Virus record (IMG/VR): IMGVR_UViG_3300025128_000385
Span: 1 to 22,108 of that record
Strand: one strand, 5' to 3'
From: a virus
DNA: 22,108 nucleotides
The notes under the pieces were generated by a model. The model saw only the letters and a list, made by a program, of their open reading frames with translations, had not been told where the DNA came from and did not search any database. Positions 1 to 7,631 of this stretch are shown here, in pieces. A program made the translations under genes and the position numbers. Positions within the stretch are counted from its first letter, which is position 1. Each line of letters opens with the position of its first letter.

Positions 1-107
1 GCATTGACCAATCTAAATTAGTTCCTTTACTGACAAGTGCTTTACAAGAAGCAATAACAAAAATAGAAACTTTAGAAACTAAAGTAGCGGCATTGGAGAG
101 TGCATAA
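1..107 (+). CDS. Tail fibre C-terminus, S74-type chaperone end (partial)
   Basis: Only the last 34 codons are present, read from base 3 to the TAA at 105-107. The peptide begins IDQSKLVPLLTSALQEA and continues as a heptad-like helix ending ETKVAALESA. The 'D-x-S-K-L-V-P-L-L' turn followed by a coiled coil is the usual end of the peptidase S74 intramolecular chaperone domain, which trimerises tail fibres and spikes and then cuts itself off. The catalytic Ser-Lys dyad would lie upstream and is not visible. The stop overlaps the next start in TAATG, so the two genes are probably translationally coupled. The S74 assignment rests on this short but characteristic end. Confidence 0.72.
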   Translation, partial: IDQSKLVPLLTSALQEAITKIETLETKVAALESA

Positions 108-619
108 TGGCACTAACTAGACTAGGATTAAATCAATCAGTAAATTTAGCGAGCAACGTTACAGGCACGCTTGCTACAGGTAATGGTGGTACAGGTGCTA
201 CAAGCTTTGCTCCTGGTAAACTTTTACAAATTGTTACAGCAACTGAAGCAACAGAATTAGATTTATCAAGTGAAACATTTACTGATGTTGGTTTAAGTGC
301 GGCTATTACACCTTCAGCTACTTCAAGCAAGGTACTAGTTTTTTGGAATATACATGGCAGAATAATGGAAAGTGCAAATGGATATGGCAGTAGATTAGTA
401 AGAGGTACTACAAATATTTGGTCAACAGTAAGACCTTATTATATATTTGGTGATTATACAAATGAAAGACATGCTCCTTCTTTTAATTATTTAGACTCAC
501 CGTCCACAGTGGCATCGACTACTTACAAGATACAAGTAAACACAAATAGTGATAAAAGGGTTCTTTTTAATGCTAATGACATCCCTTCAATTATTACACT
601 TATGGAGATAGCAGCATGA
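107..619 (+). CDS. Tail fibre-like protein with GGTG motif
   Basis: This 170-aa protein has an N-terminal segment (about residues 10-36) of the form NVTGTL..GNGGTGATSF, a motif seen repeatedly in phage tail fibre and collar proteins. The rest is rich in Thr, Ser, Val and aromatic residues, as expected for a beta-structured receptor-binding domain, and ends in a hydrophobic strand (IPSIITLMEIAA). It is probably an adhesin or fibre tip in the virion, lying between an S74 fibre end and an XkdW-like gene. The ATG overlaps the preceding stop (TAATG) and its own stop overlaps the next ATG by four bases. No catalytic motif is visible. The fibre role is inferred from motif and context. Confidence 0.62.
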   Translation: MALTRLGLNQSVNLASNVTGTLATGNGGTGATSFAPGKLLQIVTATEATELDLSSETFTDVGLSAAITPSATSSKVLVFWNIHGRIMESANGYGSRLVRGTTNIWSTVRPYYIFGDYTNERHAPSFNYLDSPSTVASTTYKIQVNTNSDKRVLFNANDIPSIITLMEIAA

Positions 620-909
620 TTAGAAAAGCAGACGCATTACACAGTTTGAGACCTAAATCTAAATTTGCAGTTCGTGGAGATGTAATTGAATGGTTTGATA
701 CTGAACAAACTCAACCTTCTCAATCAGAAATAGACGCAGAAGTTATAAGACTTCAAGCAGATTATGACGCAAAAGAATATCAAAGACAAAGAAAAAAAGA
801 ATATCCTACAATAGAAGAACTTGTAGTTGCTTTATATGACACGGATGACAAAGCAGATATAGAAACAAAAAGGGCTGCGGTAAAAGCAAAATACCCTAAA
901 CCTGCATAA
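616..909 (+). CDS. Small XkdW-like tail-associated protein
   Basis: This is a 97-aa charged protein. Residues about 46-97 fit a pattern common in small genes beside phage fibre genes: a Y-x-R-x-R-K-x-E-Y-P-T-I-E-E-L helix, a short acidic stretch (YDTDDKAD), then a basic helix ending KAKYPKPA. The family is named after Bacillus PBSX XkdW, and many marine phages carry it beside fibres. Its molecular job is not established; tail-fibre assembly or attachment is the usual guess. It overlaps the upstream fibre gene by ATGA and the downstream repeat protein by TAATG, so it is embedded in the adhesin operon. Family recognition is by pattern, not search. Confidence 0.55.
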   Translation: MIRKADALHSLRPKSKFAVRGDVIEWFDTEQTQPSQSEIDAEVIRLQADYDAKEYQRQRKKEYPTIEELVVALYDTDDKADIETKRAAVKAKYPKPA

Positions 910-1544
910 TGACTTTCGCTGCCGCATCATTCGGTGAGCGTGCCTTTTCCGAAGACATTTTTCAACATATTTATGTAACACCAACAGGTGTTTCCGGCAC
1001 ATTTAGTCTTGGCACAGCTACTGTAACAGGTTCTGCTATTGTAACACCTAGTGGTGTTCAAGCAACTTTTTCTGTAGGATCTGTCACTGTTAGTGTAGTC
1101 ACTTTAGTTCCAGTCACTGGACTGGCGATGACTTCTAGTGTTGGATCAGTAACCGTCACTGGTACGGCTGTAGTTTCACCTTCTGGTTTAACTATTACCT
1201 CATCCCTTGGAACAGTAACTGTTTCAGGTTCTGCTGTTGTAGAACCAAGTGGTGTTGCGGCAACCTTTAGTGTAGGTGATGTAAGTGTTAGTGGTACAGC
1301 TGTTGTACAGCCATCTGGAGTTTCCTCGACATTTAGTGTTGGAGATGTTACATTAGAATCTAGGTATTTTCCTACTGGTGTTCAAGCAACCTTTGGTCTT
1401 GGCACTGTCACTGTAATTGCTTCCGCTGTTGTAATACCAACGGGTGTAGCGATAACGTCTGCAGTAGGTGACCCTAAACTAACAATCTGGAATGGTGTAG
1501 ATGATTCCAGTACAAACACATGGACTGTCGTTCCAACAGGATAA
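909..1544 (+). CDS. Beta-repeat virion adhesin, eight ~22-residue repeats
   Basis: This 211-aa protein consists largely of eight imperfect tandem repeats of about 21-22 residues, from about residue 22 to 190. The consensus is roughly V-x-P-[ST]-G-V-x-x-T-F-S-[VL]-G-x-[VA]-[TS]-V-x-[GA]-[ST]-A-[VI]. Each unit holds two short strands separated by Gly turns, which suggests a beta-solenoid or stacked beta-hairpin fibre. The N-terminus (FAAASFGERAFSEDIFQHIYV) may be the anchor. The C-terminus after the last repeat is WNGVDDSS.NTWTVVPTG, a possible cap. Its place among fibre genes suggests an elongated receptor-binding or decoration protein. The start is fixed by TAATG coupling with the previous gene. 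The exact fold is inference. Confidence 0.6.
   Translation: MTFAAASFGERAFSEDIFQHIYVTPTGVSGTFSLGTATVTGSAIVTPSGVQATFSVGSVTVSVVTLVPVTGLAMTSSVGSVTVTGTAVVSPSGLTITSSLGTVTVSGSAVVEPSGVAATFSVGDVSVSGTAVVQPSGVSSTFSVGDVTLESRYFPTGVQATFGLGTVTVIASAVVIPTGVAITSAVGDPKLTIWNGVDDSSTNTWTVVPTG
1109..1480 (+). repeat. Core of in-gene tandem ~66-bp repeats
   Basis: Within the adhesin gene the coding DNA repeats about every 63-66 bases. Each unit carries a variant of (acct)agtgttgga(tca/gat)gt(aac/tta), followed by a GGTAC(G/A)GCTGT-like stretch and a CC(T/A)(T/A)C(T/G)GG block. The units have diverged at codon third positions, so the repeat is clearer in protein than in DNA. The boundaries given are approximate. Such arrays can change length by recombination or polymerase slippage. 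Confidence 0.5.
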
Positions 1545-1553
1545 GGAGATAAT

Positions 1554-2369
1554 ATGGCTGATTCGACAATATTAAATTTAGACCTCCAGACAACTGGTGC
1601 AAACGCTGGTACATGGGGTAGTAAAACAAACGATAACTTAGAGAAAATAGAAAATGCAATTAAAGGATATACATCTGTATCTATTACAGGTACATCCCAG
1701 GCATTAACTGTTGCTAGTGGTGGTACAGGGGACCAACAAAGTAGAGCAGTTTTAAATTTAACAGGAACACTTTCAGGCGCAACAGCGTTGACTTGTGAAG
1801 CAAATCCTAACTGGTATGTTATAAAAGATTCAACAACAAGAGCTGGTAATTCACTTACTTTTGGTCCTGCTGGTGGAACACCAGTAACTTTAACTAATAC
1901 ATGTTTACATTTTATTTACACTGATGGAACAACTGCTTATCATATTCCAGAAAATTTACCAAACATGACACTTACTGGAACTTTAACTGTTGGTAGTGAT
2001 GTTTCACTTAATGGTGGAGCTTTTGTATTTAATGAAGCTGGAGCAGATAGAGATGCTAGATTTGAAGGAGATGCAGATACAACTCTTTTACAAACAGACG
2101 CAAGTACTGATAGAGTTGGTGTAGGAGTAGCAGCACCTAGTGCTAAATTACATGTTAATCAATCTTCAGCAACTGGTTCTCAACCAGTTTTAGAACTAGA
2201 ACAATTAGATCAAGATTATGCTTTTACTAACTTTGTTGGTACATCAGCTTCTGATAGCTCAAAAAGTTTATCTTCATCTACAGCTTCTGCTGGAAGTAAA
2301 GCAGGAGCAATAAGGGTAAGAATTAACGGTACTGAGCGTTGGATTAGATTTTACGATAGCGCTGTATAG
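1554..2369 (+). CDS. Tail fibre-like protein, modular
   Basis: This is a 271-aa protein. The N-terminus (about 7-35) has the form LNLDLQTTGANAGTWGSKTN, a common opening of marine-phage fibre proteins, followed by VASGGTGDQQSRAVLN (GGTG-type turn, about 53-68). A central part holds ARFEGDADTTLL and STDRVGVGVAAPSAKLHV (about 168-203), the beta-helical 'DRVGIG..PSAKLHV' module often found before chaperone or tip domains. The C-terminus ends in IRVRINGTERWIRFYDSAV, probably a strand-rich tip. No S74 dyad is visible. A clear Shine-Dalgarno (AAGGAG, 1543-1548) lies 5 nt before the ATG and overlaps the previous stop region, so this gene has its own ribosome entry. The role is receptor binding or fibre by motif and context. 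Confidence 0.65.
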   Translation: MADSTILNLDLQTTGANAGTWGSKTNDNLEKIENAIKGYTSVSITGTSQALTVASGGTGDQQSRAVLNLTGTLSGATALTCEANPNWYVIKDSTTRAGNSLTFGPAGGTPVTLTNTCLHFIYTDGTTAYHIPENLPNMTLTGTLTVGSDVSLNGGAFVFNEAGADRDARFEGDADTTLLQTDASTDRVGVGVAAPSAKLHVNQSSATGSQPVLELEQLDQDYAFTNFVGTSASDSSKSLSSSTASAGSKAGAIRVRINGTERWIRFYDSAV

Positions 2370-2377
2370 GAGACTAA

Positions 2378-4246
2378 ATGACGCTAGTAAAAGTTCAGGT
2401 AGCACCAGGAATAGACAAACAAGATACTGAATACGGCGCTGAAGGTAAATGGATTGATTGTGATAATGTTCGTTTTCGTTATGGACTTCCAGAAAAAATA
2501 GGTGGTTGGTCAAAGGTATCTACAAGTGCTTTAGTAGGAGCAGCAAGAGGAATTGTAACTTGGTTCTCTTTAGACGGCGATCAATACACAATTACTGGAA
2601 CTAATAAAAAACTTTACGCTTATCAAAATCAAGAATGGTATGACATCACACCAATAAGAGAAAGTGGTGCATCAATAACTAATTTTACAACAACAAATAC
2701 ATCTACATCTGTCACCGTAACAGACGCTACCCATGGTGCTATAGAAGGTGACTTTGTTACTATATCTAGTGTGTCAGGAACTGCTAATGGAATTACAGCT
2801 AGTAATTTACAAGGTGAATTTGAAATACAATCAGTCACTGATACAAACAATTATGTTATTACAGCTAAAGCTGCAGCTACGGGTACTGGTGCTAGTGGTG
2901 TTACAGGCACGGCAGAATATCAAATAAATACTAACCCAGCTTTTTCTATTCAGGGTTATGGATGGGGTGCAGGCACATGGGGATTATCTACATGGGGTAC
3001 AACAAGAGCTGGCCTTGCAGCGCCAGACTCAGTACAGTTAGACTCAGGTAAATGGTCCTTGGACAACTGGGGAGAAGATGTATTATGTCAACAACTTAAT
3101 GGAAGTTTATACTACTGGGATACTTCTGCAAGTACTTCAACAGTTCAACGTGCAAATAGAACTGCTGTTTCAGGTGCCCCAACATCTAGTAGATTTGTAT
3201 TAGTTTCAGGTACTGATAGACATGTTATTTGTTTTGGAACAGAAACAACTATAGGGACTTCATCAACAAGAGATGATATGTTTTTACGCTGGTCAGATCA
3301 AGAAGACCCAGCAACATGGACACCTACTGCTACTAACACGGCAGGCTCACAAAGATTAACAGATGGGTCTAAACTTGTTACAGCTAAACGTTCACGTGGT
3401 GCTGTATTAATTTGGTCAGATACTGCACTATACCAAATGCAATTAATTGGATCTCCATTTACTTTTGGTTTTCAACAACTAGGTTCTGCTTGTGGTTGTG
3501 TGGGTCAACACGCAGCTGTAGAATCTAATGGTAGATCTTTTTGGATGGGAATTGATTCTTTCTTCATGTTTGATGGTTCAGTTCAAAAAATACCATGCAG
3601 TGTAGAAGATTATGTATTTAAAGATATTGATCAAGCCTCACAAAAAGATACTTTTGCAGGATTAAATACCGAGTTTAACGAAGTAACTTGGTTCTATTGT
3701 TCTAATGGATCTAATGTTATTGATCGTTGTGTAACTTTTAATTATCAAGAAAACGTTTGGAGCGTTGGCTCATTATCTAGATCTTCATGGGCAGATAAGG
3801 GTGTGTACGGTTTTCCATATGCGCTTGATTATGCATCAACAGATACTGCTTCTACAATCAGTACAATAACTGGGCTTACTGCCGGAAGAAGTTATATGTA
3901 TGCACAAGAAAATGGAAATGATGCTGATGGTTCAGCTTTATCTTCACACATTACTTCAGGTGACTTTGTTATTCCAGAAGCTGGTGAAAGACTAATGTCT
4001 ATAAAAAGATTTATACCTGATTTTAAAAATCAAGCAGGGACTGTTAATATTGAACTTAACTTTAAATTATATCCTGCAAGTACTGCAGTTACTAATGGTC
4101 CTTATGCAGTTACGGCTTCTACAACTAAAATAGATACACGAGCACGTGGCAGACAAGCATCCTTAAAAATATCTAGTTCAGCTATTGATACTACATGGCG
4201 ATATGGAACTTACCGTGCAGAAATACAACCAGATGGAATGAGATAA
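2378..4246 (+). CDS. Putative tail hub / P22 gp10-like stabilisation protein
   Basis: This 622-aa protein opens with PGIDKQDTEYGAEGKWID followed by NVRFRYGLPEKIGGWSKV (about residues 10-46), a conserved start of a large virion protein found in many marine podovirus-like genomes. The body is a run of short beta strands with Trp/Gly-rich segments (GYGWGAGTWGLSTWG, about 192-206), compatible with a beta-propeller or hub protein. In P22 the gp10 hub plugs the portal vertex and stabilises packaged DNA. Length and style fit that family, but I cannot confirm homology by eye. A TAGGAG Shine-Dalgarno (2367-2372) overlaps the upstream stop, 5 nt before the ATG. An upstream-neck or minor tail protein is the alternative. 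Confidence 0.5.
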   Translation: MTLVKVQVAPGIDKQDTEYGAEGKWIDCDNVRFRYGLPEKIGGWSKVSTSALVGAARGIVTWFSLDGDQYTITGTNKKLYAYQNQEWYDITPIRESGASITNFTTTNTSTSVTVTDATHGAIEGDFVTISSVSGTANGITASNLQGEFEIQSVTDTNNYVITAKAAATGTGASGVTGTAEYQINTNPAFSIQGYGWGAGTWGLSTWGTTRAGLAAPDSVQLDSGKWSLDNWGEDVLCQQLNGSLYYWDTSASTSTVQRANRTAVSGAPTSSRFVLVSGTDRHVICFGTETTIGTSSTRDDMFLRWSDQEDPATWTPTATNTAGSQRLTDGSKLVTAKRSRGAVLIWSDTALYQMQLIGSPFTFGFQQLGSACGCVGQHAAVESNGRSFWMGIDSFFMFDGSVQKIPCSVEDYVFKDIDQASQKDTFAGLNTEFNEVTWFYCSNGSNVIDRCVTFNYQENVWSVGSLSRSSWADKGVYGFPYALDYASTDTASTISTITGLTAGRSYMYAQENGNDADGSALSSHITSGDFVIPEAGERLMSIKRFIPDFKNQAGTVNIELNFKLYPASTAVTNGPYAVTASTTKIDTRARGRQASLKISSSAIDTTWRYGTYRAEIQPDGMR

Positions 4247-4416
4247 TGGCACAGATAAATATACCACGATTACCACAAGCACCTTCTGAATATAGTGAAG
4301 CACAGATTAATCAATTAATACAAACACTAGATCAATTAATACAATTATTAAACAGCTCTTATACACCTGAAACACTTAGGAATGATGATGAAGCTTTTAA
4401 CTGGTTTATATCATAA
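4246..4416 (+). CDS. Small hypothetical virion-operon protein
   Basis: This is a 56-aa protein read from the ATG at 4246, which overlaps the previous stop (TAATG). An in-frame ATG at 4195 would lengthen it, but lies wholly inside the upstream gene and has no ribosome-binding site. Residues 1-12 are MAQINIPRLPQA. A leucine/isoleucine-rich amphipathic helix (about 17-40, INQLIQTLDQLIQLLN) probably forms a short coiled coil, and the C-terminus is EAFNWFIS. I do not recognise the family. Between a hub-like protein and another small structural gene, a minor tail or trimerisation role is possible but unproven. Confidence 0.55.
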   Translation: MAQINIPRLPQAPSEYSEAQINQLIQTLDQLIQLLNSSYTPETLRNDDEAFNWFIS

Positions 4417-4733
4417 TGGCTAACGCATATAAAAAAGTAATGGTAACTAAATCTTCTACGGGAGATCATTCTATCTATACATGTCCAGCTGCTACAACAG
4501 CTATTATTAAAACCGCTTGGGTTTATAATGGTTCTGGGGGATCAGCACAATTAACGTTAAAAATCAATAGTACAACTATTGCTTTTGATGGAGCTGTAGC
4601 AGATAAATACACAAAATCATGGTTTTACCTTGCTTCTGGTGATATAGGTGTATTAGAAGCTGGAGATATATTAAAAATTAATACAAATGCACAGCCAATC
4701 ACTGTGTATTTAAGTTTACTGGAGATATCATAA
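4416..4733 (+). CDS. Small beta-rich virion-operon protein
   Basis: This is a 105-aa protein with alternating strands and Gly/Ser turns (SSTGDHSIYTCPAATTAIIK, then AWVYNGSGGSAQLTLKI, and LEAGDILKINTNAQPITVYL at the end). This is the pattern of a compact beta-sandwich, as in small phage head-decoration or tail-attachment proteins. There is no signal peptide and no catalytic motif. It starts at an ATG that overlaps the previous stop (TAATG). I do not recognise a named family. The structural role is inferred from composition and operon position. Confidence 0.5.
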   Translation: MANAYKKVMVTKSSTGDHSIYTCPAATTAIIKTAWVYNGSGGSAQLTLKINSTTIAFDGAVADKYTKSWFYLASGDIGVLEAGDILKINTNAQPITVYLSLLEIS

Positions 4734-4773
4734 TGATTGAAATACAACAAAATACTTGCTATAAGGAGAGAAT

Positions 4774-5022
4774 ATGCCTATAAAAGATGACGGAGTAGTA
4801 GAGTACGTTGAGATAGATGGCGAACAGGTACCAAAGATCGTTGTCCCAGCAGAAATAACTATTACCAATACGGAAACAGGACAAGAATACGGTTCAGCTA
4901 AAGAGGCTGAAGATGATGTTGCAAATCCTGCCACTGCTACAAAAGCGGAACACATCAAGCAAGATGTTGTTATCCAAGCAGCAATTCATAAAATACTTGA
5001 GGGTAAAGCAGGAGACGTTTAA
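4774..5022 (+). CDS. Small acidic hypothetical protein
   Basis: This is an 82-aa acidic protein. Residues 8-50 (VVEYVEIDGEQVPKIVVPAE, then TITNTETGQEYGSAKEAED) look like a small beta domain. The last 30 residues are a helix (KQDVVIQAAIHKILEG). An AAGGAG Shine-Dalgarno at 4763-4768 sits 5 nt before the ATG, the clearest ribosome site in this part of the operon. A 40-base gap precedes the gene and holds only this site and a 16-codon frame that I reject. The stop overlaps the next ATG (TAATG). No family recognised. Confidence 0.55.
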   Translation: MPIKDDGVVEYVEIDGEQVPKIVVPAEITITNTETGQEYGSAKEAEDDVANPATATKAEHIKQDVVIQAAIHKILEGKAGDV

Positions 5023-6203
5023 TGGTTGACGAAGCGCAAAGACAAAGACAAGCTGCCAGAGTAAGAAAAGGCATTGCAAATAGAAGACAATACGCACAAA
5101 GCCGTATTGCCGATAAAAGAAACAGACCAGGAGCTTACGGGTTAGATAGAAGAGGTTACAACCGTGATATTGTTAATAGACAATATTTTGGAGATAGAGC
5201 TAATAGAAATACGAGACAGGCAGTAGATCAACTAATGGATCTAGAAGACAGATTTACAAATCGTCCTGATGACAATAAATTTTCCACTGGTGAATTAAGA
5301 GATTTTCGAAATGCTTTTAATTATTTAACAGGTTTACAAAATAATAAAGATAACATTAACCCTATGTATTTGCCAAATGATGAAGATTCTTTGGATAGTG
5401 ATTACCCTAATTTTGCTTATGGAATTGAAGATACACCAATGTACACAGGTATAGGTGAGGGAACATCTGTAAGACCATCAGAATTATATGCGGATTCTAA
5501 TTATGATGTAGGAAACATGACAGGTACGCGTCCTGATGCTGACATGAGTAGATCAAATCCTTATTTAAAAGATTTATCATACATGACTGCTGGACCACAA
5601 TACACAGATGAAGATTTCTTTATGACAATACCCGGCACAGACGGTGCTGGCCAAAGATATATTGGACCAAGATTAGATGAATTAGATGAAACAGTTAGAT
5701 TTGAAGACATGGGATATGAATTACAAAATCCTAATCCAACAAGGATAACTAACTTTGATGAATACATAACTGATATAACAGGAAAGACTCCAATAGAAAC
5801 TGCTCCTTTAGGTTATTATAATGGTGAACCAGTTGATAGAGAGTTTGCCCCTAATGCTTATGAAAGAAGACAGATGCAAGATCAAATGTTAGGACTAGGT
5901 AGTTTAGGTCAAAATTTAAATGACCTTTCTAGTAATCAACTCCCTGACGCTTTTGAATACCCTTTTCCTTCTCAAAACCCTTTTCGTCGTGAAAAAACTT
6001 TAAGTAGAGAAGGATTAGATCAAATGGCAGGAACATTTGGATTACCTTTTGAGTTATTTCAAGACCCAACTGCTGATGGTGGTTTTATAGATTACTTAGG
6101 TAGAAAAATTCAAGGTGATGAAATAGATGAAGAAAACTATGAGCCTTATCAAGAACCAACATTAGAAGAAAAAAGAAGAAGATTTATGGAAGCTTATGGA
6201 TAA
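5022..6203 (+). CDS. Hypothetical virion-operon protein, basic N-terminus
   Basis: This is a 393-aa protein I do not recognise. The first 70 residues are strongly basic and Gln/Arg-rich (QRQRQAARVRKGIANRRQY, with several RxR and NR pairs), suggesting DNA or RNA contact or a disordered tail. The remainder is acidic, rich in Tyr, Asp, Asn and Pro and in short repeated 'DxDY/DED' patches, with no visible enzyme motif and no membrane segment. The C-terminus is a charged helix (EPTLEEKRRRFMEAYG). It overlaps the next gene by eight bases, which implies reinitiation. Position between small structural genes and ejection-type proteins suggests a virion component that may touch packaged DNA; this is inference only. 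Confidence 0.5.
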   Translation: MVDEAQRQRQAARVRKGIANRRQYAQSRIADKRNRPGAYGLDRRGYNRDIVNRQYFGDRANRNTRQAVDQLMDLEDRFTNRPDDNKFSTGELRDFRNAFNYLTGLQNNKDNINPMYLPNDEDSLDSDYPNFAYGIEDTPMYTGIGEGTSVRPSELYADSNYDVGNMTGTRPDADMSRSNPYLKDLSYMTAGPQYTDEDFFMTIPGTDGAGQRYIGPRLDELDETVRFEDMGYELQNPNPTRITNFDEYITDITGKTPIETAPLGYYNGEPVDREFAPNAYERRQMQDQMLGLGSLGQNLNDLSSNQLPDAFEYPFPSQNPFRREKTLSREGLDQMAGTFGLPFELFQDPTADGGFIDYLGRKIQGDEIDEENYEPYQEPTLEEKRRRFMEAYG

Positions 6204-7179
6204 ACAAAATCAAGGCATAGGCGCATACAAAGATAGACCTGGTTACTTTTTAGGTGGCATGGTCGGTGGTGCAATATTAGGTGCACTTGTTAATAAGATT
6301 CAAGGAAAAGATTGGAAACGTGGAGCTATCTTTGGTGGCATAACAGGTGGACTAGGTTCTGGATTTTTAGGTAGTACAGCTGGTAAAGCAGCAATTGCTA
6401 AGATGCAACCAGGTTTTTTTCAAACACTATTACAAGGAGCTAATCCGGCTATAGCTGGAACAATAGGTGGAGCTGGTGCAGCTTACATGGCTGATGATCC
6501 AGCATTCCTTAAAAGAAAACAAGAAGAAGAAATGGCACGTTTAGAAGACGAACAACGAAGAAAAAATAAAAAAATGTATGAAAATTGGTATACTAATCCT
6601 TGGGATAATTTTAATGATGGCGGTGAAGTAATGGTAGAAGAAGAAACACAAATAGCTTCTGCACCACATCCAATGGAAGGTTGGTATGACATGTATGATG
6701 ACATGATTAACTCCGGTGAATTTAAAGGAACGTTTGATGAGTTTATGGAAATGATAAACAACTCTGACTATGATGTTCCAATGGCAGCACGTGGTGGAAG
6801 AATCCATGCTAAAGATGGTTTGTGGGCAAACATACATGCAAAAAGAAAACGAATTGCAGGTGGTAGTGGAGAAAAAATGAGATCACCAGGTTCACCTGGT
6901 GCACCTACAGCTAAAGCATTACGTGATAGTAAAGCTGGTGGTGGAATAAGTGATTTAGACATGCGTCTAGGAGGCGCATCTAATGGACCAGGAACAGGAA
7001 CGTCAGATGATATTCCTGCAATGTTAAGCGATGGCGAATTTGTAGTCACCGCAAAAGCAGTAGAAAATCTAGGAGGAGGAGATCGTATGCTTGGAGCACA
7101 AAGGATGTACCAAATGATGAACAAGTTAGACCCGAATTCGCAAACACCAGCGGAGATGACAACAGTCGGATATGCTTAG
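6196..7179 (+). CDS. Glycine-zipper virion protein with two marine-phage boxes
   Basis: This is a 327-aa protein with three parts. Residues about 18-100 hold three Gly/Ala-rich hydrophobic stretches (GGMVGGAILGALV, GAIFGGITGGLGSGFLG, GTIGGAGAAYM) that look like glycine-zipper membrane segments. Residues about 107-125 are a charged helix. The C-terminal third carries two boxes I recall from many marine phage virion proteins: DGLWANIHAKRKRIAGGSG with SPGSPGAPTAK (about 207-240), and GPGTGTSDDIPAMLSDGEF through a helix ending MYQMMNKL (about 263-311). Membrane-active segments in an intracellular virion operon suggest a role in DNA ejection, as with podovirus internal proteins. It overlaps its neighbours by 8 bases (left) and 1 base (right, TAGTG). 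Function of the boxes is unknown. Confidence 0.55.
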   Translation: MDKQNQGIGAYKDRPGYFLGGMVGGAILGALVNKIQGKDWKRGAIFGGITGGLGSGFLGSTAGKAAIAKMQPGFFQTLLQGANPAIAGTIGGAGAAYMADDPAFLKRKQEEEMARLEDEQRRKNKKMYENWYTNPWDNFNDGGEVMVEEETQIASAPHPMEGWYDMYDDMINSGEFKGTFDEFMEMINNSDYDVPMAARGGRIHAKDGLWANIHAKRKRIAGGSGEKMRSPGSPGAPTAKALRDSKAGGGISDLDMRLGGASNGPGTGTSDDIPAMLSDGEFVVTAKAVENLGGGDRMLGAQRMYQMMNKLDPNSQTPAEMTTVGYA

Positions 7180-7631
7180 TGGAGTGGAGATTTTTTAAAG
7201 AAGACGATCTTGAGTGGATCTTAAAAGCCACTAAAGATATGTTTGAAGAGTCGGAGTGGAGTGACGGGGAATATGATAAAGATAAGGTAACGCGTTATTT
7301 TTATCATGTTATTGATAATCCTTTATATATGTTTGGGATTATTGCAACAAAAGGCGAAGAGAAAATTGGTTTTATGACAGGTGAAATAATTCAGTTTTCT
7401 TTTATGAAGGATGTATTTGCGAAGGAATCGGAATTGTATGTAATTCCATCTGAGCGGGGAAAAATGGGTGGTTTATTTATGATGAAAAAATTTATAGAGT
7501 GGGCTAAAAATAATAAAGTTCGTGAAGTTCATTTTGAACCATCAGTTAACGGAGGGAGTATAGATAAATATGATGCTCTTGCAAAAAAATTAGGTATGAA
7601 TAAAGAACCAAACTATAGGATTAAATTATGA
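7179..7631 (+). CDS. GNAT-family N-acetyltransferase
   Basis: This is a 150-aa protein of normal GNAT length. The order of elements fits: strand/helix start (WRFFKEDDLEWILKATKD), central strands (MFGIIATKGEEKIGFMTGEI), the ELYVIPSERGKMGG segment (about 85-98), which is strand beta4 plus the acetyl-CoA pyrophosphate loop, then the helix LFMMKKFIEWAKNN and strand VREVHFEPSV. The loop reads R93-G-K-M-G-G rather than the usual R/Q-x-x-G-x-G/A, a small deviation. The start is a GTG overlapping the previous TAG (TAGTG), so expression depends on the upstream virion gene, and the stop overlaps the next ATG (ATGA). Substrate unknown: a virion or host protein, or a small molecule, are all possible. Confidence 0.75.
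   Translation: MEWRFFKEDDLEWILKATKDMFEESEWSDGEYDKDKVTRYFYHVIDNPLYMFGIIATKGEEKIGFMTGEIIQFSFMKDVFAKESELYVIPSERGKMGGLFMMKKFIEWAKNNKVREVHFEPSVNGGSIDKYDALAKKLGMNKEPNYRIKL

Noticed and set aside
4195-4245. Upstream in-frame ATG extending the 56-aa gene
   Set aside because: It lies inside the hub-like gene with no ribosome site, while the ATG at 4246 has the TAATG coupling seen throughout the block.
4733-4783. 16-codon frame (ATG in TAATG) between two small virion genes
   Set aside because: It contains the Shine-Dalgarno of the following gene and ends just after its start; too short and no recognisable peptide. More likely a gap holding a ribosome site.
6884-6901. Perfect 7-bp inverted repeat CACCAGG-TTCA-CCTGGTG
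   Set aside because: It is explained by the repetitive Ser-Pro-Gly codons of the coding sequence; no follow-on signal.
6768-7124. 118-codon minus-strand open frame
   Set aside because: Antisense to the glycine-zipper gene; Pro/Ser-rich shadow of Gly/Ala codons, no promoter or ribosome site.
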